A stretch of 64,000 bases of DNA, taken from the NCBI GenBank assembly GCA_900542445.1, contig UQNN01000005.1, forward strand, positions 1 to 64,000, given 5' to 3'. Origin of the DNA: an uncultured Eubacteriales bacterium (GTDB lineage Bacteria; Bacillota; Clostridia; Christensenellales; Aristaeellaceae). The notes beneath the pieces were generated by a model. The model saw nothing but the letters and a program-made list of their open reading frames with translations, was not told the origin of the DNA and ran no database searches. Each line of letters starts with the position of its first letter. Position 1 is the first letter of the stretch. The position numbers and the translations under genes were made by a program. Positions 57,932-64,000 of the stretch are shown piece by piece.

Positions 57932-58872
57932 TTGAGCCTCACCGGAATGCGCACGCCGGAAAGAATTTCCGCGAAGGCCTGCTCGTTCGTGTAGCCGCGC
58001 ATGCGCGCTTCCGCAGACAGGGAGAGACGATGGCAGAGCACGCTCGGGGCGAGATGCTGCACGTCTTCCGGAATGATGTAGTCGCGGCCGCAGAGCAGCG
58101 CGTTGGCCTGCGCCGCATGGATCAGCGCGATGGCCGCGCGCGTGCTTGCGCCGAGACTGAGCAGCGGCGTGTTTCGCGTGGCGGCGCAGATGGAGGCGAT
58201 GTATGCGCGCACCTCCTTGGAGCAGTAAACCGTCTTGACCGCCTGCTGCATGGCGATCACATCCTCCGACGAGCAGACCGGCACGACGGATTCCATCGGT
58301 TTCTGTTCGCCGCAGTAGCGGTCGAGAATGTCCATTTCATCCTGCAAAGAGGGATAGCCGAGAGAAACGCGCATGAAGAAGCGGTCCATCTGCGCTTCCG
58401 GCAGGGGATAGGTGCCGACAAAATCCACCGGGTTCTGCGTCGCCAGCACCATAAAGGGCCGCGCGAGGGGATAGGTCACGCCGTCCACCGTCACCTGCCG
58501 CTCTTCCATAACCTCCAGCAGCGCGGACTGCGTTTTCGGAGAGGTGCGGTTGATTTCGTCGGCCAGCACAATCTGGCTCATGATTGCGCCGGGATGATAC
58601 TGCATTTCGCCGGACAGGCTGGGCATGGTGAAGCCTGTGATATCCGACGGGGTGATGTCCGGCGTGAACTGAATGCGCTTGAACGAGCAGGAGAGCGAAC
58701 GCGCCAGCGCGCTGGCCAGCGTCGTTTTGCCCACGCCCGGCACGTCCTCAATGAGCACGTGGCCTTCGCACAGCAGCGCCGTGAGCATCAGTTCGACCAC
58801 GTCGTCTTTGCCCACGACAGCGCGGGCTATGTTTTGCTTGAGGGATGAAACCATCATGCCGAAATTCGTCAT
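57928..58872 (-). CDS. MoxR family AAA+ ATPase
   Basis: 314 residues from the ATG after AAAAGGAG. Walker A D-V-P-G-V-G-K-T-T near residue 45, Walker B L-A-D-E-I-N-R-T near 103, sensor A-T-Q-N-P near 145, arginine-finger region P-E-A-Q-M-D-R-F near 160, and the C-terminal lid. MoxR ATPases help mature or insert metal- or VWA-containing partners; here the partners are presumably DUF58 and TgpA proteins, translated downstream. First gene of the operon, with a good promoter. Confidence 0.94.
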   Translation of the reverse strand: MTNFGMMVSSLKQNIARAVVGKDDVVELMLTALLCEGHVLIEDVPGVGKTTLASALARSLSCSFKRIQFTPDITPSDITGFTMPSLSGEMQYHPGAIMSQIVLADEINRTSPKTQSALLEVMEERQVTVDGVTYPLARPFMVLATQNPVDFVGTYPLPEAQMDRFFMRVSLGYPSLQDEMDILDRYCGEQKPMESVVPVCSSEDVIAMQQAVKTVYCSKEVRAYIASICAATRNTPLLSLGASTRAAIALIHAAQANALLCGRDYIIPEDVQHLAPSVLCHRLSLSAEARMRGYTNEQAFAEILSGVRIPVRLK

Positions 58873-58940
58873 TGCCAAACTCCTTTTCCTGTGCCCTCCT
58901 AATCTGCGCATGGGCGGGCAAAGTTAAACGTCGCATTCTA

Positions 58941-58969
58941 TTATAGAGGAAGCGCGCCTTTTTGGCAAG
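58941..58969 (-). promoter_or_regulatory. Promoter of the MoxR-DUF58-TgpA operon
   Basis: Minus-strand TTGCCA (58964-58969), 17-nt spacer, TATAAT (58941-58946). Confidence 0.82.
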
Positions 58970-58984
58970 CCGCGCGTCGCGGCC

Positions 58985-59013
58985 TTGCAACTGCGCCGCT
59001 TTTTTGTTAGAAT
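58985..59013 (+). promoter_or_regulatory. birA promoter
   Basis: TTGCAA (58985-58990), 17-nt spacer, TAGAAT (59008-59013). It is divergent to the MoxR promoter. Confidence 0.78.
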
Positions 59014-59071
59014 AGGGAAAGAAAAAAGGCGACCCGCCGCAAAGCGAGTCGGCGGGATGGAGCGAGAAGAC

Positions 59072-60043
59072 ATGACGGAAGAAATTTTGACGCGCCTGCT
59101 GAGCGGCGAGGCGGTTTCCGGCCAGACGCTCAGCGAAGAGCTGGGCGTGACCCGCGCGGCGGTTTGGAAGCAGATCGGCCAGCTGCGCGAACTCGGATTT
59201 GACATTGAGGCCTGCGGCGGGCAGGGCTATCGGCTGGTTTCCGTGCCGGACAGCCTGATGGCGCCCGTAATTGCGCGCGGCCTGAACACGAAATGGGCGG
59301 GCAAACCCATCATATATCTGCGCAGCGTGGATTCCACCAACCGTTACGCGCGCGCGCTGGCCGCCGACGGCGCCGGGCAGGGCACGCTCGTCGTTGCGGA
59401 CGAGCAGACGGCGGGGCGCGGCCGCCGCGGGCGGGGCTGGCTTTCCCCGGCGGGCGAGGGCATTTTCATGACGCTGATTCTGCGGCCGCAGGCGCATCCC
59501 TCGCATGTGGCGCAGCTCTCTTTGCAGACGGCGATGGCTGTGGCGCGCGCGATTTCGCGCGTCTGTGAGATAGACGCGCGCATCAAGTGGCCCAACGACA
59601 TTGTCTGCAACGGCAAAAAGGTCTGCGGCATGCTGCTTGAAATGAACGCCGACGAGCAGAGTGTCCATGACGTGGTGGCGGGCATCGGCATCAACGTGCA
59701 TCAAAAGGCGTTTGAAGGCGATATTGCCAAGACCGCGTCGTCGCTGGATCTGCTGACGGGCAGAAGCGTCCGCCGCGCGGATGTGGTGCGCGCGTTCCTG
59801 GAAGAATACGAGGTTGTGGACGAGCTGGCCAAGCAGGGCAGCGAAGCGCTGATGAACGTATATCGCCAGAATTCCGCGACGCTCGGCCAGCGCGTGCAGG
59901 TCATTTCCGCTACGGGCAGTTTCACCGGCACAGCGAAGGCCGTCACCGACAGCGGAAGCCTGATCGTGACCGACGACGACGGACAGGATCGCGAGGTGCT
60001 TGCGGCGGATGTGTCGGTTCGCGGGCTGATGGGCTATGCCTGA
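59072..60043 (+). CDS. birA: Biotin--[acetyl-CoA-carboxylase] ligase / repressor BirA
   Basis: 323 residues. The start at 59072 is preferred (GGAG nine bases upstream); 59057 is the alternative. An N-terminal helix-turn-helix (G-Q-T-L-S-E-E-L-G-V-T-R-A-A-V-W-K-Q-I) implies a biotin-responsive repressor. The ligase domain has S-T-N-R-Y-A-R near residue 97, the biotinyl-AMP loop G-R-G-R-R-G-R-G-W near 125, K-W-P-N-D near 177 and a G-I-G-I-N-V near 210. Its last eight bases overlap acpS. Regulatory targets are not visible here. Confidence 0.95.
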   Translation: MTEEILTRLLSGEAVSGQTLSEELGVTRAAVWKQIGQLRELGFDIEACGGQGYRLVSVPDSLMAPVIARGLNTKWAGKPIIYLRSVDSTNRYARALAADGAGQGTLVVADEQTAGRGRRGRGWLSPAGEGIFMTLILRPQAHPSHVAQLSLQTAMAVARAISRVCEIDARIKWPNDIVCNGKKVCGMLLEMNADEQSVHDVVAGIGINVHQKAFEGDIAKTASSLDLLTGRSVRRADVVRAFLEEYEVVDELAKQGSEALMNVYRQNSATLGQRVQVISATGSFTGTAKAVTDSGSLIVTDDDGQDREVLAADVSVRGLMGYA

Positions 60044-60413
60044 GACGTGGGGAATCGGCGTAGATCTGTGCGCCGTCAGCCGCATGGCGCGCGCAATCGA
60101 GAAGGCGCATTTTTTCACCCGCGTGTTTACCGAAAATGAGCGCGCCTATCTGCAGGGCCGGGGTAGGGCCGTCGGCCAGAGCGCGGCGGCGATGTTTGCG
60201 GCGAAGGAGGCCGTCGCCAAGGCGCTTGGCACGGGTTTTGCGCAGGGCGTGATGCCGTGGCAAATCGAGGTCACACATGAACAAAGCGGAAAGCCTGGCA
60301 TTTTGCTGACGGGCGCGGCGCGAGAGAAATTCGAGCAGATTGGCGGACGATCGATTCTGCTGTCGCTGTCGCATGAAGGGGATACCGCGATTGCGTTTGC
60401 GCTGATACAATGA
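60036..60413 (+). CDS. acpS: Holo-[acyl-carrier-protein] synthase
   Basis: 125 residues, normal length. G-I-G-V-D-L near residue 6 carries the metal Asp, and F-A-A-K-E-A-V-A-K-A-L-G-T-G near residue 55 the catalytic Glu and Lys. The C-terminal S-L-S-H-E-G-D-T-A-I-A-F-A is typical. It transfers phosphopantetheine from CoA to the carrier protein encoded at 23572. It overlaps birA (ATGCCTGA). A repeat element follows immediately. Confidence 0.95.
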   Translation: MPETWGIGVDLCAVSRMARAIEKAHFFTRVFTENERAYLQGRGRAVGQSAAAMFAAKEAVAKALGTGFAQGVMPWQIEVTHEQSGKPGILLTGAAREKFEQIGGRSILLSLSHEGDTAIAFALIQ

Positions 60414-60423
60414 ATCAGTAAGG

Positions 60424-60477
60424 TGGGAAGTCCAGAAACCTCAGGTTTCTGGTGGGCTTTGGGGCAACGCCCCGACG
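60424..60477 (+). repeat. Palindromic intergenic element, copy C
   Basis: GTGGGAAGT, then hairpin 2 CCAGAAACCT/AGGTTTCTGG (60432-60452), then GGGCTTT and hairpin 3 GGGGC-AAC-GCCCC (60461-60473), ending GACG. Identical to copy B through hairpin 2. Hairpin 1 is replaced by a weak CTGAT/ATCAG stem (60402-60418) overlapping the acpS stop. It sits directly before the nnr ribosome site. Confidence 0.75.
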
Positions 60478-60495
60478 CATCCCTAAGGAGGAACT

Positions 60496-61983
60496 ATGAT
60501 CCGGACAATATCGCCGCAGGATATGCGGGAAATGGAACGCGCGTTTCTGGAAGGAACGGGCTATCCGTCCATTCTGCTGATGGAGCACGCGGCACAGGCG
60601 GTCGTCGATGCGCTTTCGGCCTATGCGCCCGGCGGCGGCCGCGTGCTGTTCGTCTGCGGAAACGGCAATAACGGCGGCGACGGGTGCGCGGCGGCCAGAC
60701 TGTGGATGCAGCGCGGCGGCAAGGCAGATGTGTGGCTGCTCAAAAGCCCGTCGCAGATGAAGGGCGACGCCGGCGTGAACGCCTGCCTGCTCAACAGCTG
60801 CGGCGCGTCGCTCAACGTGCTCTATAATGAAGCGCCGGAAGTGCCGAAGGACTGCGCGGCCATCGTCGATGCGCTTTACGGCACGGGATTGAGCCGCGAG
60901 CTTTCCGGCGCGGCGCTGGCCGCGGTGCAGCGCATGAACGAAAGCGGTCTGCCCGTCATCGCGGCGGATATTCCCTCCGGCGTGGATGGCGCGACCGGGC
61001 AGGTGCTCGGCGACGCGGTGCATGCGCGGGAAACGGTGACGTTTCATCGCGCCAAGCACGGCCTGCTGCTCTATCCGGGCCGCGCGTATGCGGGCAAGCT
61101 GACCGTCGCGGATATCGGCATTCTGCCCGAATGGGATGGCGCGCAGGGCATCGACGTGTTGGAGGAAGCCGACGCGTGCGCGTTGCTGCCCGTCCGCCCC
61201 GGAGACGGGCATAAGGGCACGTTCGGCCATGTGCTCAGCGTGGCCGGAAGCGAGGGCATGGCCGGGGCGGCGACGCTCTGCGCCCGTTCGGCGCTGCGCG
61301 CAGGCGCGGGGCTGGTGACGGCGGCATGCCCGTTTGCGGTGCTCAATACGGTGCAGGCACAGGCGCCCTGCGCGACGGCGAAAGTGGTCGCCGACGGCGC
61401 GAGCCTGGACGCGGGCGCGGCGGATATGCTGAAAGAACTGGCTGAACACAAGGCAGCCCTGGCGGTTGGGCCGGGGCTTGGCAGGGAAGAAGGCGCGTGG
61501 CTGGCGATTGAAGCGCTGGTCAAAAGCGATATCCCCAAGGTTATCGACGCGGACGCGCTGTTCCTGCTGGCCAAACATGGCGGCGGCGTGGGGGCGAACA
61601 CCGTGCTGACCCCGCACCCCGGCGAGATGGCGCGGCTGTGCGGCATGACGACACAGGCGGTTTTGGCCGCGCCCGTGGAGACGGCGCAGCAGCTGGCGGC
61701 GGATCTGGGCGCGTGCGTGCTGCTCAAAGGCGCAACGACGGTCATCGCGCAGGGCGAGGATGTGGCGATGAACGTCACGGGCTGCGACGGCATGGGCACG
61801 GGCGGCTGCGGCGATGTGCTCACGGGCGTGATTGCCGCGCTGCTGGCACAGGGCATGAGCGCGTGGGACGCGGCGCGCGTCGGCGCGTTTTACCACGGGT
61901 GCGCGGGGGAGGCGGCGCAGAAAAAGCTCGGCGCGCGGGGCGTGACGGCCTGGGACGTGTGCGAGGCGCTGCGCATCGAGTGA
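60496..61983 (+). CDS. nnr: Bifunctional NAD(P)HX epimerase / dehydratase
   Basis: 495 residues. N-terminal epimerase half: M-E-H-A-A-Q-A, C-G-N-G-N-N-G-G-D-G near residue 55, A-D-I-P-S-G-V-D-G near 157. C-terminal ADP-dependent dehydratase half from about residue 230: G-H-K-G-T-F-G-H-V, H-P-G-E-M-A-R-L near 375, and G-T-G-G-C-G-D-V-L near 435. It repairs hydrated NAD(P)H. AAGGAGGAACT gives a strong ribosome site just after repeat copy C. In Bacillus relatives the order acpS-nnr-alr-ndoAI-ndoA is common; here alr and the antitoxin gene are absent. Confidence 0.96.
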   Translation: MIRTISPQDMREMERAFLEGTGYPSILLMEHAAQAVVDALSAYAPGGGRVLFVCGNGNNGGDGCAAARLWMQRGGKADVWLLKSPSQMKGDAGVNACLLNSCGASLNVLYNEAPEVPKDCAAIVDALYGTGLSRELSGAALAAVQRMNESGLPVIAADIPSGVDGATGQVLGDAVHARETVTFHRAKHGLLLYPGRAYAGKLTVADIGILPEWDGAQGIDVLEEADACALLPVRPGDGHKGTFGHVLSVAGSEGMAGAATLCARSALRAGAGLVTAACPFAVLNTVQAQAPCATAKVVADGASLDAGAADMLKELAEHKAALAVGPGLGREEGAWLAIEALVKSDIPKVIDADALFLLAKHGGGVGANTVLTPHPGEMARLCGMTTQAVLAAPVETAQQLAADLGACVLLKGATTVIAQGEDVAMNVTGCDGMGTGGCGDVLTGVIAALLAQGMSAWDAARVGAFYHGCAGEAAQKKLGARGVTAWDVCEALRIE

Positions 61984-62057
61984 CGCGCGTCCCCGGCGCG
62001 GCATAGGCTGAAAGCGGGGCTGGCTCCATGATTTTTCTTCCCATTGGGGTGGAGAGC

Positions 62058-62402
62058 ATGGAGATCACGCGCGGCGATATCTTTATCGCGGATTTGAATC
62101 CGGTGCAGGGGAGCGAGCAGGGCGGCGTCCGTCCGGTACTCGTCATCCAGAACGACCGGGGCAACCGCTTTTCCCCGACGGTGATTTGCGCGGCGATGAC
62201 CTCGCGCGTGGGCAAGAGCGATCTGCCGACGCACGCCTGGGTCAGCGCGCGGGACAGCGGCCTGAAAAGCGACTCGCTGGTGCTTTGCGAACAGATCCGG
62301 ACGCTGGAAAAGCGCCGTCTGCGCGCCAGAGCCGGACGAATCGACGGCATGGCGATGGCGCGGGTGGACGCGTCGCTGCGGTGCGCGCTGGGCATCACAT
62401 AA
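62058..62402 (+). CDS. mazF: MazF/NdoA-type mRNA interferase without adjacent antitoxin
   Basis: 114 residues from the ATG after GGTGGAGAG. The fold motifs are R-G-D-I-F-I-A-D-L-N-P-V-Q-G-S-E-Q-G-G-V-R-P near the start and V-L-V-I-Q-N-D-R-G-N-R-F-S-P-T, with L-P-T-H near residue 55 and C-E-Q-I-R-T-L near 77, very close in layout to Bacillus NdoA (EndoA), which cuts UACAU sites in RNA. Catalytic Arg and Thr positions appear intact. No CopG/MazE-type antitoxin gene lies upstream; only 74 bases separate it from nnr. Confidence 0.92.
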   Translation: MEITRGDIFIADLNPVQGSEQGGVRPVLVIQNDRGNRFSPTVICAAMTSRVGKSDLPTHAWVSARDSGLKSDSLVLCEQIRTLEKRRLRARAGRIDGMAMARVDASLRCALGIT

Positions 62403-62504
62403 CGGGAAAACGGGCAGACTGAAAGCAGGCGGCGGGACGGCGCTTCCGCCGCTTTTCAAACAGAGAAAACGGCGGACAAGCCGAAAGGAATGAGGAGGAT
62501 GAAG

Positions 62505-63374
62505 ATGGAGAAGATCGATTTCAGGGCGGAAGGCAAACAGCTGGCGTGGGATTATCTGCTGGTGACGCTGGGCGCGCTGCTGACCGCGTTTGCGTTCGCC
62601 GCGTTCTTTCTGCCGCACGACATTGCGCCAGGCGGCGTGACGGGTATTGCGACGGTGCTTTCCAGCGTCACGGGGCTGAACGTCGGCCTGCTCAGCTTTT
62701 TGATCAACCTGCCGCTCTTTGCGATCGGCTGGCGGCGCGTGGGTCTGCGGTTTGCGGTGCGCTCGTTCATCTCGATGATACTGCTCTCACTGTTCATCGA
62801 CGTGATGCCGGAATTCGATCTGGCGGGCAACATGATGCTGGCGGCGATTTTTGGCGGCGTGACGATGGGCGCGGGGCTGGGCCTTGTGGTGCGCGCGGGT
62901 GCGACGACGGGCGGCACGGACATGGCCGCCATGATCGTTCACGAGCACTGGAACATGTTTACCGTGCCGATGGTGCTCTTTGCCATCGACGGCATCGTCG
63001 TCATCATTGCGGCGCTGAATTTCGGCGTGCAGGCGGGCCTGTTCGCGCTGGTGTCGCTGTATACATCGACCAAAACGATGGATTCGGTCATCAAGGGCTT
63101 CAACACGGCGATGCAGTTCCTCATCATCAGCGCTAGGCAGGAGGAAATCATCCGCCGGATTCACACCGAGTTGGAGCGCGGCTGCACCCGGCTGGAGGCG
63201 ACGGGCACGTATGAAGGGCGCAAAAACGGCACGCTGCTGTGTGTGGTATCCCGCATGGAGGCTTCCAGACTGAAAAAGATCGTCTCCGAATGCGATCCGC
63301 ACGCGTTTGTCACCGTCTGCGACGTGCACGAAGCGCTGGGCGAGGGATTCAGCTATCATCAGCATACGGCCTGA
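62505..63374 (+). CDS. YitT family membrane protein (paralogue 2)
   Basis: 289 residues; the ATG at 62505 is six bases after GAGGAGG, which favours it over ATGs at 62490 and 62499. About five helices with F-F-L-P-H-D-I-A-P-G-G-V-T-G near residue 35 and A-G-A-T-T-G-G-T-D-M-A-A near 137, then a C-terminal DUF2179 domain (T-E-L-E-R-G-C-T-R-L-E-A-T-G-T-Y) ending D-P-H-A-F-V-T-V. Same plan as the protein at 51595. Function unknown. Confidence 0.9.
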   Translation: MEKIDFRAEGKQLAWDYLLVTLGALLTAFAFAAFFLPHDIAPGGVTGIATVLSSVTGLNVGLLSFLINLPLFAIGWRRVGLRFAVRSFISMILLSLFIDVMPEFDLAGNMMLAAIFGGVTMGAGLGLVVRAGATTGGTDMAAMIVHEHWNMFTVPMVLFAIDGIVVIIAALNFGVQAGLFALVSLYTSTKTMDSVIKGFNTAMQFLIISARQEEIIRRIHTELERGCTRLEATGTYEGRKNGTLLCVVSRMEASRLKKIVSECDPHAFVTVCDVHEALGEGFSYHQHTA

Positions 63375-63412
63375 TTTCATGCACAAAATCGCGCGCAATT
63401 TGTGAAACATGG

Positions 63413-63442
63413 TTTACAAAACAGGATGGATGATGGTATAAT
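63413..63442 (+). promoter_or_regulatory. Promoter of the BMP-family gene
   Basis: TTTACA (63413-63418), 18-nt spacer, TG-G-TATAAT (extended -10, 63434-63442). The leader holds a hairpin GCGTCCC/GGGAACGC (63459-63479). Confidence 0.75.
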
Positions 63443-63505
63443 CATTCTTGACACAAAGCGTCCCTGCCATGGGAACGCCAACCCACAACTCAGGAGGAAT
63501 GTATC

Positions 63506-64000
63506 ATGAAAAAGATCCTTTCCGTACTGCTCGCACTGGCCGCGCTGCTCGCGCTGGCTACGTCTGCTGCGCTGGCCGCTGAGATTGCGCTCGTGACCGA
63601 CGTTGGCACCATCGACGACGAATCCTTCAACCAGGCCTGCTGGGAGGGCGTGAAAGCCTATGCCGAGGCCAACGGCAAGACCTATCAGTACTATCAGCCG
63701 GGCGCCGACAGCACCGACGAGCGTCTGAACTCCATCGATCAGGCCGTTTCCGAGGGCGCGAAGGTTATCGTCTGCCCGGGCTACCTGTTCGGCGAGACCG
63801 TTGCCACCGCGCAGGAACTTTATCCGGATGTGGACATCATCGCGGTTGACGTTTCCGCCGGCGATCTGGGCGGCGTGGACGCGCAGCAGAACCTGTACTG
63901 CGCCGTGTTCGGCGAGGAGCAGGCGGGCTATCTGGCCGGCTATGCGGTCGTGAAGGATGGCTACACCAAGCTGGGCTTCCTGGGCGGCATGGCGGTTCCG
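63506..64000 (+). CDS. BMP family substrate-binding protein, 3' end outside the window
   Basis: 165 codons are visible and the frame is open at the window edge. A signal peptide (M-K-K-I-L-S-V-L-L-A-L-A-A-L-L-A) ends A-L-A near residue 24, without a lipobox Cys. The mature start E-I-A-L-V-T-D-V-G-T-I-D-D-E-S-F-N-Q is the BMP/PnrA signature, and V-I-V-C-P-G-Y-L-F and G-E-E-Q-A-G-Y-L-A-G-Y-A-V-V-K follow the family. These bind purine nucleosides or related ligands for an ABC importer whose genes would lie beyond 64000. CAGGAGG precedes the ATG. Confidence 0.93.
   Translation, partial: MKKILSVLLALAALLALATSAALAAEIALVTDVGTIDDESFNQACWEGVKAYAEANGKTYQYYQPGADSTDERLNSIDQAVSEGAKVIVCPGYLFGETVATAQELYPDVDIIAVDVSAGDLGGVDAQQNLYCAVFGEEQAGYLAGYAVVKDGYTKLGFLGGMAVP

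Noticed and set aside
1..64000. CRISPR array, IS element, prophage or rRNA operon
   Set aside because: No regularly spaced repeats, transposase, integrase, phage structural gene or rRNA sequence was seen on either strand.

Overview
The window looks like chromosome of an anaerobic, GC-rich member of the Firmicutes (Clostridia), most likely an uncultured gut lineage. The evidence is the plsX-acpP-rnc-smc-ftsY block, an ATP-type PEP carboxykinase, a flavodiiron protein, a BadF-type dehydratase activase with its partner, LuxS, a DegV protein, YitT proteins, AGGAGG ribosome sites and many promoters close to the TTGACA-N17-TATAAT consensus. No phage, IS element, rRNA or CRISPR array is visible. Genus is not assigned.

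Layout. 1-5.8 kb: a 5'-truncated HTH/TPR regulator, an AEC transporter with a structured leader, a Tat-exported FMN/FAD reductase, then a HemW-like protein without its cluster cysteines coupled to a small Cys-rich protein. 5.9-10.4 kb: pckA, Hsp20, nitroreductase-like protein, DUF421 and DUF4363 proteins. 10.4-12.7 kb: palindromic repeats, an HD-domain protein, a probable small RNA, and recR/ybaB. 12.9-16.9 kb: ppk1, a diguanylate cyclase, and a deletion scar joining two dead genes behind an intact promoter and operator. 17-21.3 kb: two-gene 2-hydroxyacyl-CoA dehydratase-type system. 21.7-31.2 kb: TrmH-type methyltransferase, plsX, acpP, rnc, smc, ftsY, a membrane protein of unknown function, dus. 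31.3-43.4 kb: SdpI-like protein, flavodiiron protein, enolase with a TSUP exporter, SH3 protein, two aminotransferases, an RluA-type synthase and a polar amino-acid ABC transporter. 43.4-43.8 kb: a probable type I toxin-antitoxin module. 43.9-47.5 kb: tctABC transporter and two tRNAs (Glu-CTC, Gln-CTG). 47.6-53.2 kb: TraX-like protein, two-component system, DegV, YitT, a frameshifted small exported protein. 53.2-58.9 kb: mtnN-luxS and a TgpA/DUF58/MoxR operon. 59-64 kb: birA, acpS, nnr, an orphan mazF, a second YitT and the start of a BMP-family binding protein.

Themes. Fermentative carbon flow (pckA, enolase, tricarboxylate uptake, dehydratase activase, flavin reductase) sits beside housekeeping operons for lipid, RNA and chromosome functions. 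The most unusual content is non-coding: a family of intergenic elements built from two or three successive hairpins whose stems change sequence but keep pairing, a type I toxin-antitoxin locus, a probable CU-rich small RNA, and several structured leaders.
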